The translations under genes were made by a program, and so were the position numbers. Shown one piece after another: positions 1 to 10,600 of a stretch of DNA of 26,418 nt. Location: positions 1 through 26,418 of the forward strand of contig JAYMTA010000590.1 in the NCBI GenBank assembly GCA_036897625.1, written 5' to 3'. A model generated the notes under the pieces. That model was given only the letters and a program-made list of their open reading frames with translations, had not been told where the DNA came from and searched no databases. How positions within the stretch are numbered: position 1 is the stretch's first letter; each line of letters opens with the position of its first letter. This DNA is from Pelargonium cotyledonis (lineage: Eukaryota > Streptophyta > Magnoliopsida > Geraniales > Geraniaceae).

Positions 1-180
1 TTATCTTTGTGCACATGGACAAGAAAACTCGACACATTAACATCCAAGTGTGCTTGCGTTGACCCCCAGTCAAAATAGGCGCATCACTAACCCAAAAATC
101 ATAATTACAAATTAAAAAACTAGCCCAAAAATCTCAAACAAAGATTTGTTGATAGAAACCTTCCTGGGTATGCTCTAAAT

Positions 181-322
181 ATCTCAATCAGATCAATCAA
201 GCTTCAAAGAATCAGATCACATCAAGCAAGCTTCAAAGAATCATGTTAGATCAAGCAAGCTTAAAAAATCTCAACCAGATCAAGCAAGCTTCAAAAATCT
301 CAATCAGATCAAGCTTCGACAG
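181..322. repeat. 29-bp tandem repeat array, 4.9 copies
   Basis: Units start at 181, 210, 239, 268 and 297, with an exact 29-bp period and a truncated last copy. Each has the form atctcaatcagatcaa...aagcttcaaa and most carry a HindIII-like AAGCTT. Copies differ by several substitutions but no indels until the last. It is not a CRISPR array: there are no spacers and the context is a plant genome. Confidence 0.85.
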
Positions 323-419
323 TGAATGATTGACGGCGGAGTAGAGAGTAGGACGGACGACGGCGGAGCCTCAGAGGACGAACAACGACAGAGCGAAGCA
401 TAAGATGCTGCAAATCCGG

Positions 420-795
420 TCATCGTCGAGATGGAGAGAGAGAGAGTTTTTTTTTTGTATTTTTAAATTCTAAGTCAGTTTGTCTTTTTTTCCACGTCAT
501 AAAAAATTATCCAACTAAGCAACCAATCATAAAAAAAAAATACACCTCATCAGCCAAGAGTACACGTCATCACCCAAGTCAGCATTTTTTTCCAACGATG
601 CAGTACAATCTCCACGAAGGCGAGACTTAATAGATGAATTGACAAAATGTGGCGAAGGGTACTTAATTGGGTTCAAAGTAAAAGTAAGGGTACTGGATTG
701 AGTAGAAAATAAAAGTGTGGGTATCAACTCTGGTACAATAAAAGTCTGTGTACTAGATTGGGTTTGGAGGAAAAGTTTGGGTACCAGAAAAACCT
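420..795. mobile_element. Right-hand portion of a TIR transposon with 31-bp subrepeats
   Basis: The stretch 657-785 consists of about four subrepeats starting at 657, 688, 719 and 748 (31, 31, 29 and 31 bp), each of the form gggtactggattgagt...aaaagt. This composition, preceded by a cca(c/a)gtca-rich segment at 490-585, is what I expect from the terminal repeat of a plant Mutator-like or foldback element. Its left partner is not in the window and probably lies upstream, so both the type and the left limit are inferred. Confidence 0.4.
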
Positions 796-902
796 TTATC
801 CCTATGAATTTTTAGCACTCCGTTGTTTATATATTTAGTTACTTTTATTAAATCAAACAACACTAATGTAAACTATGTCACTAATATAGCAATTAAACAA
901 TA

Positions 903-936
903 TAGGGCCCCGAGCAACGCCGAGTAAAAAAACTAG
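903..936 (+). mobile_element. Possible degenerate Helitron 3' end
   Basis: A GC-rich block (ccccgagcaacgccgag) is followed after eight bases by CTAG and then T. This resembles the plant Helitron terminus ccc-gAGCAACGC-ggg plus CTAG|T. The hairpin is no longer palindromic, so the call is weak. No matching 5' TC end was found. Confidence 0.3.
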
Positions 937-1217
937 TAGAAAAATATTTCCCCATCACACGGGTATCTACCAAGTATTAAATAACATCTTGGACCCAAAA
1001 GTAGTGGCTCAGGTTGCAACATATGATGCGTGAGTGAAAAAAATGCTTGTATTCGATCCCGTTCAACGTACTCATGGAGAAATGTGAAAATTTTATACGT
1101 GAACAAACTTCGAATGAGAAGCAGTCTACGGTAAAACCGTTTAAAAGTTTCTACTACAAAAGAGCATACAAAAAAAAAAAACATCTAGGACGGACGGAGG
1201 AGAATTATTTTAATTCT
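937..1217. other. Upstream region of the YaaW-like gene
   Basis: This should hold the promoter and 5' UTR of the gene starting at 1218. I see no convincing TATA box. A gacggacggagg string at 1187-1198 resembles a Stowaway MITE terminus, but no partner is visible nearby. Confidence 0.4.
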
Positions 1218-4200
1218 ATGATTACTCCGGCATCCGCACACTCACTATCTCCTATCAGCAATCACCACCTCTTCTATTTCCCCAAAACCCACAGCTTAGC
1301 CGCCGGAGTTCATCAACTCATCGTCATGTTCACCGGACCACCACTCTCCGGGACCTCCTGGCCACCATCTGCTTCTTCCTCTCGCCCCCTCTCTGATTCC
1401 AACTCCAAACCCCAGCCTCTCTCGTCCCCCTTCAGATTGTTGCTCGCCCCTCCCGCCGCCACCGTCCGGATCTCCTTGCGACCTAAGGTATGACCTCTCA
1501 TCTTCATTTGATCAGTCTCCGGCAATCCTCTATCTCCGCCGACCGCCGGCCCTTTGGCAGTCCAATCATATTCAACATACTAAGACTTTGTATGCATTGC
1601 AGACATAGATATGGCAATAGCTCAAATTTGTAGTCATGAGGCACTCCCATCATCGCCACACATAATTTAGATCCATGTCATTAAGTAGGACTTTGTATGC
1701 ATTGCAAATAGAGATATGTAGATAGCTCAAATTTGTTGTTATCTGCCCGGTGCCAGCGCTTAGGCAGTCCAATCATCACCACTAGAGCTTTCAATTCTTG
1801 CCGTGACACTAACACGACACGAAATTAGCCTTTTTGGACTCGCACATTATTGTTATAGTGCTTGGAGAACCCAACATGTTTAGAAGTTGTGTTGTGTTCG
1901 TGTTGGGCATCCAAAATACACAATCACCAGTCGTGTTTTGACACACCCAATACACATAATTATATTGTTCCCGTTAACATGTTGGGTTGTGTCGTGTCAA
2001 ATGTGTTGGTTCTATCGTGTAGAATGTGTTGGATCAGGATCGTGTCAATTGTGTCGTGTCAACATGGCCCTTTAATTAGTTATCATGTTAAATGTGTCAT
2101 ACTCGTGTTCATAATCGTGTCGTATTCGTGTTGGGTCATGCAACACGATTACTAAACGTGTTGTGTTTGTTCGTGCAACACAGAAACAACCTTCAACATG
2201 ACACGCACACACGGATTGCCAGCTCTAATCACTACACATTTGAGATATGGAAATAGCTCAAATTTGCCACTCATGTGGCAGTCCGATCATCGCCGCACAT
2301 CATATAGACCTATGGAAATAAGTAGAACAATGTATCCATTGCAGATGGAGATATCAAATGTGGCAATAGCTAAAATTTGTTGTCATGAAAGTACTCATGA
2401 CAATGGCCAATCGATGATGACATGCTTTTGATTGTTGCCAGCCATCACTTCCATGTGACGATTAGATTTGATTTTCATCACAAACCAAACACACTGTAAT
2501 GTAAAAGTTTTGCAGGTTTTCAACCTATCTGGGCAGAGAAATAGAAGGCTAGTCAGCTGTACTAATGCAGCAATTTCAAGAAGCGGGCAAGGTTTTTTTT
2601 TTTTCTTTTTGTCGTTTATCATTTGATTCAATTTTTTTGCTGCTGTCAAATTTTGCTATACGAACTGTAAGATCTTTCTTTTGTTAGGTGCCGACCTTGA
2701 GCTCCGGTATGTTCTTGAACTCGCAACAGACTCAGAGCTAATAGAACTTGAAAGGATTCTTTTTGGCCCCAGGTTTCTTAATCTCCTTCCATCAAAATTT
2801 TGTATGTGTTCTACCACATTTAGCTTGGTTGCTGAAAAACTAAGGAATATGTTAAATATTTGGAAAATTGTTTTATGTTCAAGTTGTTTTTCTATGAAAA
2901 ATGATATGCTTTCTACTCAGTGAAATAGCTGTTGCAGTAATAAAAATGAAACAATAATAACTGGGGTTTGTCCTTTTTTTTTTTTTTGTGGAACTAAGTG
3001 TTGAATTTTGCGTAGACGAGTACTGAAATTTTTTCTTGTATAGAGGAATGAGATGTTTATCAACAGATTTGTATTTGACTTACTATGTGCTAGAATTTTG
3101 TTGTTTAAATTTCAAGTAGTAGGGAACAAAGAATGTTACTTCCCCCCATTAACACACTTGCTCTTGATTCTTGTCAATGGTCAGCTACTTCAGTCCTATG
3201 CTGAAATCTTTTACTAGTACAGCTGATATAGACTACGCCATGATTGGAGTAGACCTTGATGAGCGAGAAGATTTTATAGCAACTCTCGAATCACGCTTCT
3301 TATTTCTTGCAGCTGATGCCCGGTCTACATTAAGGTTGTTCAATTATGTTGCTATCTGCTAAAGATATACACGGTTTATCTTTTAGTGAAGTTAGGTTGA
3401 CTTAACCAGTTATAAAGTTAAAACTGAAATTTTACAAAATTACTCCAAATTAGCTCTTGATGAAATTCTTGGTTCTTTATTGCATAGAGGCTGGAGGCCT
3501 TCATATAGAAATGTGTTGCTTACTGTGAGAAAAAGATTAAACATACCTTGCTCAAACAAATTGTCAACTGAGGACCTGGAAGCAGAAATATTCTTACATC
3601 TTTTGGAGGAAAGCTCAAGGTATCTTTTCACTTTCACTACCTTTGGATTTGATAAGAGGGAATCTGAAAATAAGGTTACACAGAGTATTTGAGCTTTCCA
3701 TTAGTGTTTGCACGTTGGTACATCATGCACATAACCAAAGCTACAAATTAACATTTAAAATGGTTGTACTGCTAATAAGTTAACTTGATTTTGATAAAGA
3801 ATAGCTGTAGCTGAGTTTATTTTTTTATTTATTTTTTATTTTATTTTATCTGCTAGCTGTAGCTGAGTTAGATTCACGATATGCTTCAATTGCTAATGGT
3901 CTGATGTGCTTGAAAATAGCCTTGCGATGGCAGGTGTACGAGCTGAAACTCATACTTAATGATAGAATTCACATATTTTCTCTCCTAATTTTCAATTAAA
4001 TACAAGCATCCCATTCAAATTGTGGACCAGTTGCAGATCACAATTTAAGTATATTTGATTGAGTCAATTATTAAATGAATCAATGAAAAAGGAAGAAGAA
4101 CAAGAGTGAATGCGATGCCTAATTAGGGAAGGAAAATAAATACCATGATTGAAGTATATTTAATTGAGTTAATTATTGCACTAAATCAATATTGATCAGT

Positions 4201-7200
4201 AACATATTGTCACTACTTTTTTTTTATTTTTTTTATTTTTTTTATTTTTTTTAACGGAAAAGGTATTATCTATTAATCAACTGGACAAATCTGAGTCTAT
4301 CAAAACAGAGACATTGATGGGCATATAAACCCTCAACCAACTCTCAGAGTCTGACATAGAAACAGACGACTTAGCTACTGCATCAGATCTTTGGCCTCTT
4401 TTGTGATTCATTTGTCACATTCACATTTTCACTCTCTAAATTATCTTTAGTTTACTCGGTAGTGCTCATTTTGACCATGATAGAGATGCTCACTCTCATG
4501 TTAGAGGTAAAATTCGGGGCACAGCTTTGGATTTCACTTAATGGTAGTCTCTCCTTGTGGTGTGTGAGTCTACATTCAAAGCTCTCAAGTGGATTCAGGC
4601 TCATTAAAGAAAGCTGGACCAATACTCAAGCATTGGATTCAAGTGCTAGGCGTATAAGGCGTGCATTGCTGTTGGGCTTCTTTCGGCCCCTTGGTCAAAA
4701 AGTCTCAACAATAATTATACATTATGTTAAGGATCGGTCGGCCCGTGGGACAAACTAGATCCTCATAGTTCCATGGGTTGGGCCTAAATTGGTTTGATTG
4801 TTAACATGCTTGAATACTTCAGCCCGAGTCCGAGATTTTTGGGCTGGATCAGCTATGACCTGGGGCTAGGAGCCAGTGGCCCATTTGCCAGCGGTATATC
4901 AGATGTGGAGCTGTATATACACCTAAGCTTTATATGATGCAACACGCCTCTTTTTTGTCACCTTCTTTCATGCACACTTATTGAACCTATTTTATTTTAT
5001 GTTGTCTTAGATTTCTCTCTTTCTAGTACGATGGCTTAAAATTTGATACTGCCTTCATGTAGTGAAGAAGCAGGGTCTTTCCCAGGTATACTGGAGTGCT
5101 CTCAGGCTCCATATACTGAAGGTAGCTTAGAACTTGGACTCGATCAACGGAAAGTGCAATCCCATTCAGCTTTGAAAGCTGGAGCATCAGAGCTTCAATC
5201 AATGATTGTGAAGGTATTTGCCTTCTTAAACTATCTTGAATTGCTTGTTACCACTCTTTTAGTTCTCCAGAGTCCACATTTGAAGATTTGTTTTGTTGTT
5301 AGGGTGGTGGTATGTTTACTTTGGCAAAGATTTATCAATTGGTAAGAAAATCGTACATGCTACTTTTAATTTGTACTAGTATTTTTTCAGCATTTGCAAT
5401 CCCAAGCTGGTTTTCCATTTGTTCTAGGTAGCAAAGAGATTTTCAGGGAAGGTGTTCTCAGAAGCTGCCAACTATTTGATAAAAAAAGAAATTATCATGA
5501 AGGTAATTGTTTATTACCATAACTTCCTAGGTATGTACAACTATACATGATTACTCTAACTTCCATATAGGGGATAAAACCTATTTAGTTTTTAGTACAG
5601 TTCTAAATATGCAAAAAATAGAACATTTCCTTTGATTATCTTTTGTGCGTGTAGTTTTCTGGATTGTACATGGTAGAACTGTTCACCATACTATGCATTT
5701 CAAAAGCATTGAAAATATTTGACACATTACACATCTATGAAATGCAAGGATATTTTTCTAGAAAACGAGATGAATTCCTGATTCTTTGCTCACTCTTGTG
5801 CTTATTATGAGATTTACTTTATATACTATGCTGTCATCTAGTTGGTTGAATTGTTGGCAGATTCTAGTTGCTGTTCTGCTGAATTGTTTCTTCTTGTGGT
5901 CATATAATAAATGTCATTGAGGCTAAAAGTCTTGATTGCTCTTTTGTTTCTCAGGGTGGAAAGTTAGCTGCCATTAACCTAGAGTCTAGAGCAGCTTTGC
6001 TTGCAGCGAAGCAGGTGATTAATCTTCATGATGATTATAACCTTCCATGATCGATTTTTCAAGTTATGGATATGCATTGCAATGGACTCATGATAGGGAT
6101 AAATTATTGTTGTAAGAACATCCTAAATATGTGATTATGGTTGGGGCATCAATCGAAGCCTCGAATAGGGAATTGCACCTATTAAAAAACTACTCCAAAA
6201 AGTCCCAAAATAAGTGTCCTTTCTATTGGGAGAAAAATTAAAGAAAAGCGAGTTAACGTTGTGTGTTTACTCTTCTATCCTTATGCACATTGTTGTAACA
6301 AACTTAAGGGATACCAACTAACTTACTATATCAACACTATTGGTAATTCATGCATAACTAACTTCCTAAAAAGGAAACAAGACACATATTTTGAAACAAA
6401 ACACATATTTTGGGACGAAGGGAGTATTTGTTTTGGTGAACTTTACTGTGAATTAAATTTAGTGTTTATATATATAACTTTATGCCTAACTTGTGGTTCG
6501 GATTTAGTGATAGGGTTGTAATTGGAAAAAGAAACCAAGTCAAGCAGGACATTTATATTGAAAACCCTCAATTTATTGATAAAAATCACCTACTGCATTA
6601 TATTTTCAAATAGACAATATGTTCTGTGCATATTTTGGGAGAATGCATTGTTTTCATTTAGAGGTTCTCATCCTTTCAATTGTGGACAGGGTTTCGTGAG
6701 TGCTGCATCAGGATATCTGGGACTGAGGAGCATTATGACATTACTTGGTCCTATGTACTCATCTTATTGTGATATAAACATATGTTTCTTGAATGTTTGA
6801 TTCCGAAATTTCTTTCTTTTTACTTGCTCATAGAGTATTACCTCTTCCTTTTTTCTTCTAGTTTGGTATGATTACATCTAACTGAATTTGAGCCATTTTG
6901 TATATATTGGTATATTATGCAGGTTGTGGGGAACATTGCTTGCTGACATAGTCATTCAAATGCTCGGAACTGATTATGCTCGAATCTTGCGAGCAATTTA
7001 TGCATTTGCTCAGGTAATATCATCACACATGCTTGTTATGAATTAGAGGTAATATATTGTTATAACTGTGCCAAACATCTTTCTCTTGGTTGACTTTCTT
7101 GATATGATCGTAAGTTGTGGCTGTTGGTGCTATAGTCTTTGAGTTCATTGCAACGCTATGATTTTCAGTTGGAGCTGTTCCCTTAGAAAGCTCATGGGGT

Positions 7201-7934
7201 TAAAGCTCATGGAGTTCATTGCAAATGTAGAGATTGTTGTCTCTTTAAGTACTACTGTATAACTTTCAAAATAAAAATAAAAATTACTGTATAAAATTTA
7301 GAATGCATGCAAGGACTCCTAGTAAATTATAAGGACTATAAAACTCTAGTACATGATTTTATCTGCATATTTCTTAAATTTATGATACTGTTATAGCACC
7401 TGAAAATACTCAGATTTTGACACCAGCAGTTCAAATTATAATTTTTGCCAAAAAAAATTTGGTAACAGTCTTCTTGGAAATGACCTGTGAAACCGCATAT
7501 TGCTTGCTGTCAGTTCGTTCATATAGGCCATGCCTCCTAAACCATAATAGCTGAAGTTATAAATTATAAAGAAAAATCCTCTTGGTTCTTATTCAATGGC
7601 TGTGGTGAAGATCATTTTCACATTTTGACATGACATGAACTTACCTAGTTTTCTCAACTTTGTGTTTGGCCTGTTGCCCTGTGTTGCACCATTTAGTTAC
7701 AAGATTTATGACTTATGGACATAGAATAGAGAGGGCTGGTATGGCTATTTTGTTTATACGGATAATCTCTTTATGAACTTATAGACGGGCATATAATGAT
7801 GCTGATAGTGAAAGTCAAAATCTTATATGAGTGTCGATATATAATTTTTGTATTAGGCATGAAGTTTGTTTTTTCTTCAGATTCGCATCACCCGTACGTA
7901 TAGGTCACCATCAGTAGAAGACGGAGGAGCTTAG
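1218..7934 (+). CDS. YaaW/UPF0174-like protein, probably plastid-targeted (12 exons, 415 aa)
   Basis: I assembled the gene from exons 1218-1487, 2516-2591, 2688-2772, 3185-3334, 3488-3619, 5063-5213, 5303-5341, 5428-5502, 5955-6014, 6690-6754, 6923-7013 and 7881-7934. Every junction is GT..AG and phases agree across all twelve, giving 1248 nt. Residues 1-90 are rich in Ser, Pro, Arg and Leu with few acids, like a chloroplast transit peptide. Residues ~115-145 (LRYVLELATDSELIELERIL) and ~195-237 (SYRNVLLTVRKRLNIP, then a LSTEDLEAEIF segment) match the order and spacing I recall for bacterial YaaW (LNDSDLDFLQ..., LYRAILLDVSKRLKL...). Residues ~347-385 are hydrophobic and Gly-rich, as in the YaaW C-terminus, and could be membrane-embedded. 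The length is well above bacterial YaaW (about 237 aa); the excess is the transit region plus a Ser/Glu-rich linker in exon 6. The start is uncertain: in-frame ATGs lie at 1047, 1218 and 1326, and 1326 would give 379 aa. No biochemical function is known for the family, so none is assigned. Confidence 0.8.
1556..2400. repeat. Intronic ~85-125 bp minisatellite, four diverged copies, split by a hAT insertion
   Basis: Copies begin with ggcagtccaatcat or near variants at 1556, 1640, 1763 and 2277. They share gactttgtatgcattgca and gatat...atagctcaaatttg further in. Copy 3 is split: its left part is 1763-1782 and its right part starts at 2236, with a 445-bp transposon between. The array occupies intron 1 of the YaaW-like gene. 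Confidence 0.75.
1783..2227. mobile_element. Non-autonomous hAT element with 8-bp target duplication
   Basis: The element begins TAGAGCTTTCAAT and ends ATTGCCAGCTCTA, which are imperfect terminal inverted repeats of the hAT type. It is flanked by atcaccac (1775-1782) and atcactac (2228-2235), an 8-bp duplication with one mismatch. The 445-bp interior is dense in cgtgtc/gtgttg motifs, a composition familiar from abundant plant hAT MITEs, and has no transposase. Confidence 0.75.
4040..4190. repeat. Short diverged direct repeat in intron 5
   Basis: About 35 bp (aagtatatttgattgagtcaattatt) recurs roughly 100 bp later (aagtatatttaattgagttaattatt) with two changes. It looks like an old local duplication, and nothing functional is visible. 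Confidence 0.5.
4217..4450 (-). mobile_element. 3' remnant of an A-tailed retroelement (LINE-like), antisense in intron 5
   Basis: On the minus strand the segment ends ...taataccttttccgtt followed by four units of (A)8T at 4252-4217. This resembles the variable A-rich tail of a plant LINE or SINE. Upstream, the minus strand at about 4419-4290 reads as an open stretch containing SDAVAKSSVSMSDSESWL, possibly the end of an ORF2-like protein. The family is inferred, not proven. Confidence 0.4.
6193..6424. mobile_element. Stowaway (Tc1/mariner) MITE in intron 9
   Basis: The ends are inverted: ctccaaaaagtcccaaaata on the left and, reverse-complemented, ctcccttcgtcccaaaatat on the right. They match the classic Stowaway consensus ctccctccgtcccaaaat. 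TA dinucleotides flank it at 6191-6192 and 6425-6426. It is 232 bp with no coding capacity. Internal sequence (ggtaattcatgcataactaacttcct) is shared with two other copies in this window. Confidence 0.85.
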
Positions 7935-8138
7935 TCCTTTGAGACATTGCTTTTCAAGAATTCTAAGTCGGTAGAGAAAGAGCAAGTTTCAACCATACTA
8001 AAGGTAATTTTGTTACAACCAATCTTTTCATATTACATCTAACTTGATCTATTGTGTTTAACTTTGTCAACTTTGTCTCACTGTACACATTTCTAATCAA
8101 CATTCTAGTATTCTACAATTAAGGAAACAAAAACTGAA
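7935..8138. other. 3' flank of the YaaW-like gene
   Basis: This presumably contains the 3' UTR. The stop codon at 7932-7934 is followed by AT-rich sequence; I see no clear polyadenylation signal and no further coding match before the TIR element at 8139. Confidence 0.4.
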
Positions 8139-9765
8139 TCAACTCCCTTAAACCTTTGTATTTGGACTTAAATTGGTCCCTTAAATTTGTTTACCGCAAA
8201 ATAATTCCCAAACTTTCTTATCTAGACCTAAATTGGTTCCTACCGTCAACGCCCATTTGCTTTTTCCGTTCAAAATACTACATGTGGCAAAATAATAGTA
8301 GAAAATCAAATAATTATTGACATGTCAACACTTGTAAAAAAATTGGCTAACTAATTTATATAAATAAAATTGAACTGCGAATCATCTTGTGCCACGTGGC
8401 ATTTAAGAATTGTTTTAAATAAAGAATATACAATCAATCATCTTGTGACACATATTAAATGAATGCCATGTGATGAGACAAGAAAGAAGTAGTTATGTTT
8501 ATCAATGATGGTGTTTGGCAGTGTATTCAACGGTGGAACAAGTGGTTTTGTCAACAGCGAGCAAGGAAATTTTAATTAAAACTGTTGCTCAGTCGGTTCC
8601 AAAATTTGTAATGAAAGCTTTGCGCGGCTCTTGACTTGAGCAAATGCTCAGCTCCTTTTGGTGGTTATCGAAAGGAGATCGCTGTATAACTCACTGGAGC
8701 TCTTGGAGACGGTTATGTCATAAAAAATTGGAAGGTGGGATAATAATGGGTCTGTTCTGCTCCTATTGACCAGCTTTGATCAGTGTTGACTTTCTTGAAC
8801 TTTGCCCTTTTGGCTCCTGATCCTTCCCAAATGCTTTCCCATATTTTCCTTGCCATATATTTTGCTGTACCTGATGAAGAAAACACTATAACACACACAA
8901 TCATAATATTCAAGCAATAATGCGTAAATGTGATAATAAAACACCAAAAACAAGCGGGAAATACAATTAAACACACATGATCCAAACTAACCAAAAACAC
9001 GGGAATGAGTGAAATATGATGCAAAAGGTCATGAAAAGCAATAAAATGTTGATGGATAACTCGATGCAAAAATGAGTTATTAGGTATGATGAAGATCAAT
9101 TGTGGCATTGTTGTTTTCCCTGCATCAAATGTCTCCAGCATTGGGTGGGGGGCTAGGGGTAGTGATGGGCAATTTTTAGGTGTGGGTTCGTCCGTGGTTG
9201 GGGTTGGCTGCATCCAAGGGAGGTCGAAGCTTTTGCTATTTAAGAAGCTTTGAGTTGGCCTAAAAGATAAGGATGGAGTCGGGTGATGGTCGAATCTGAC
9301 ACCTTGTCTGTAATTAGAGTGTTGCATGTTTAAAATCTGGTAGGAGGTCAGTTTGGCAAGATTTTAAATGATTGTTTAGAGTTAGATAATTAGAAGTTTT
9401 GATTATGCTGATTTTCTTTTGTTTGTCGATCAACGAATGGAGTAGTCCATGCTTTAATTAGGTCAGTCGATTATGTGTCAACCGACAATGGTATGCTACT
9501 TGTCCCCAGCATTTATCGGGCCTTTACTTGATGATTTGATATTAAAGGTTCGGTTGATTTAAAAAAATAAAAACTATAGTAATAAGTGGCATGTAAGCTA
9601 TTATTGTTTTATTATACAATTTTTCAATATTATTTTTAACGGAAAAGTTAGTAGGTGTTGATGCATAGACTAATTTGGGTCTAAATATGTACGATAGCTT
9701 ACGATATATTATGGGGTAAACAAAGTTTGTGCACTAAATTAGGTTTGAGTTCGTATGTTGAGAGA
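8139..9765. mobile_element. Degenerate long terminal-inverted-repeat element (Mutator-like or foldback)
   Basis: The left arm, about 8139-8262, and the right arm, about 9642-9765, are inverted copies of roughly 125 bp, with identity I estimate at about two thirds. Both end internally on a shared TTTTCCGTT and share the GTTTACC core. This arm type (acctaaattggt, aactttgtttacc) is common in plant non-autonomous TIR elements. Inside are a LINE RT relic and about 1 kb of unrecognised sequence, including a 204-codon minus-strand open frame at 9327-8713 with no recognisable domain. I could not define a target duplication. Confidence 0.45.
8545..8739 (+). pseudogene. LINE (L1-type) reverse-transcriptase C-terminal relic
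   Basis: The first frame, 8545-8634, reads VLSTASKEILIKTVAQSVPK, close to the plant LINE signature L-S-x-A-G-R-x-x-L-I-K-S-V. After a TGA at 8632-8634 and a frameshift, 8656-8739 reads FWWLSKGDRCITHW then SWRRLCHKKLEGG. That matches the conserved FWWG...IHWxxWxxLCxxKxxGG block that follows the RT domain. The stop, the frameshift and the short length make it a dead fragment. It lies inside a pair of degenerate inverted repeats (8139-9765). Confidence 0.7.
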
Positions 9766-10389
9766 CCATATTGTTGTGTGTTTTGAATGTAGGCTAACAA
9801 CTGGGAAAAGAGGTTGCCAATCTTCAGAATGGCACATGCTGGTAAAGGCTTGAAGCTGTCCTGATCGATCTGAAAGTGTATGTATGTTTTTGTGTTGCAC
9901 TTTAATAACGATATAGAATGTGTTGAGATTAGTTTGTTAGAAACCAGTTACAATTACAAGTAGGTAGGTAGGTAGGTAGGTAGGTAGGTAGGTACAAAGT
10001 GTTGTAGTTGAATTGTTTATAATCAGTTTGTGTAAAATATATATACATGTGGTTGAATTGTTTGTTTTTGTTTTGGACATTTTTGGCCTTTCTGGACCCA
10101 TTCGTGATCTGATTTGACCGAGATTGGAACATTTTTTTTCTTGCATCGACCTTTTTTAATGTGGCGTGTATCAAGCTCTCAGTGATTTTTGTTTCTGGTC
10201 TCGTCTTCGATCCAGGCTGTCTAAGCTAACCTGGTCAGGGCACTTAGTGAAAACTCGGCATGTTCGTTAGTTTCACACTTTCACACCTTCCCTATCCTTC
10301 AAACCAAGTTATCTACCATAAGCAATTAAGTGGGGTGGTGCGGGATTTCAATTTTTAAGTGTGGTTCCATCAAAAACAAAAGAATAATA
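9766..10389. other. Intergenic spacer; no gene recognised
   Basis: Apart from the (TAGG)n microsatellite I find nothing here. The open frames crossing 9929-10174 on the minus strand are generated partly by translation of that microsatellite and are not credible genes. Confidence 0.5.
9961..9994. repeat. (TAGG)n microsatellite, about 8.5 units
   Basis: An uninterrupted TAGG tetranucleotide tract of 34 bp, likely length-polymorphic. Confidence 0.97.
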
Positions 10390-10600
10390 CTTTCTCTATT
10401 CCAAATGGGTATTTTAAGTTCTATTTTGAGAAAATTTAGGGGGAGGTAATTAATGCATATTTACTCTTGTAATGTGCTATGACATTATAGATTTACTATT
10501 CATGCACTAACTAACTTTCTAAAAATAAAAATTTCAGAAAATAAAATAAAACTTTCCAAAACTAAAAACAGTAACATCATTTTAAGTCGAAGCTACAGAG
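10390..10600. mobile_element. Decayed Stowaway MITE between the first two genes
   Basis: The left end, ctttctctattccaaatggg after TA at 10388-10389, is a mutated Stowaway terminus. The interior shares tttactctt and attcatgcactaactaactttc with the copy at 6193-6424. The right end has degenerated and the 10600 limit is approximate. Confidence 0.55.

Noticed and set aside
181..322. Regular 29-bp repeats resembling a CRISPR array
   Set aside because: There are no spacers between units, the DNA is from a plant, and there are no cas genes. It is a tandem minisatellite.
1187..1198. gacggacggagg as a Stowaway terminus near the first exon
   Set aside because: It is too short and has no inverted partner within several hundred bases.
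2681..2923. Open frame extending past the end of exon 3
   Set aside because: The YaaW-like similarity stops at the GT donor at 2773-2774, and the extension would end the protein early. It is intron read-through.
4462..4758. 98-codon plus-strand open frame as an extra exon of the YaaW-like gene
   Set aside because: It has no flanking acceptor and donor in the right phase, and exons 5 and 6 already join in phase without it. It is intron sequence, perhaps transposon-derived.
8713..9327. 204-codon open frame on the minus strand, the longest in the window
   Set aside because: Composition is unlike a protein with known domains, it overlaps the end of the LINE relic on the opposite strand, and it lies inside a degenerate transposon. 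I found no splice partners.
9929..10174. Minus-strand open frames of 69 and 81 codons
   Set aside because: Their C-terminal parts are translations of the TAGG microsatellite (Leu-Pro-Thr-Tyr repeats).
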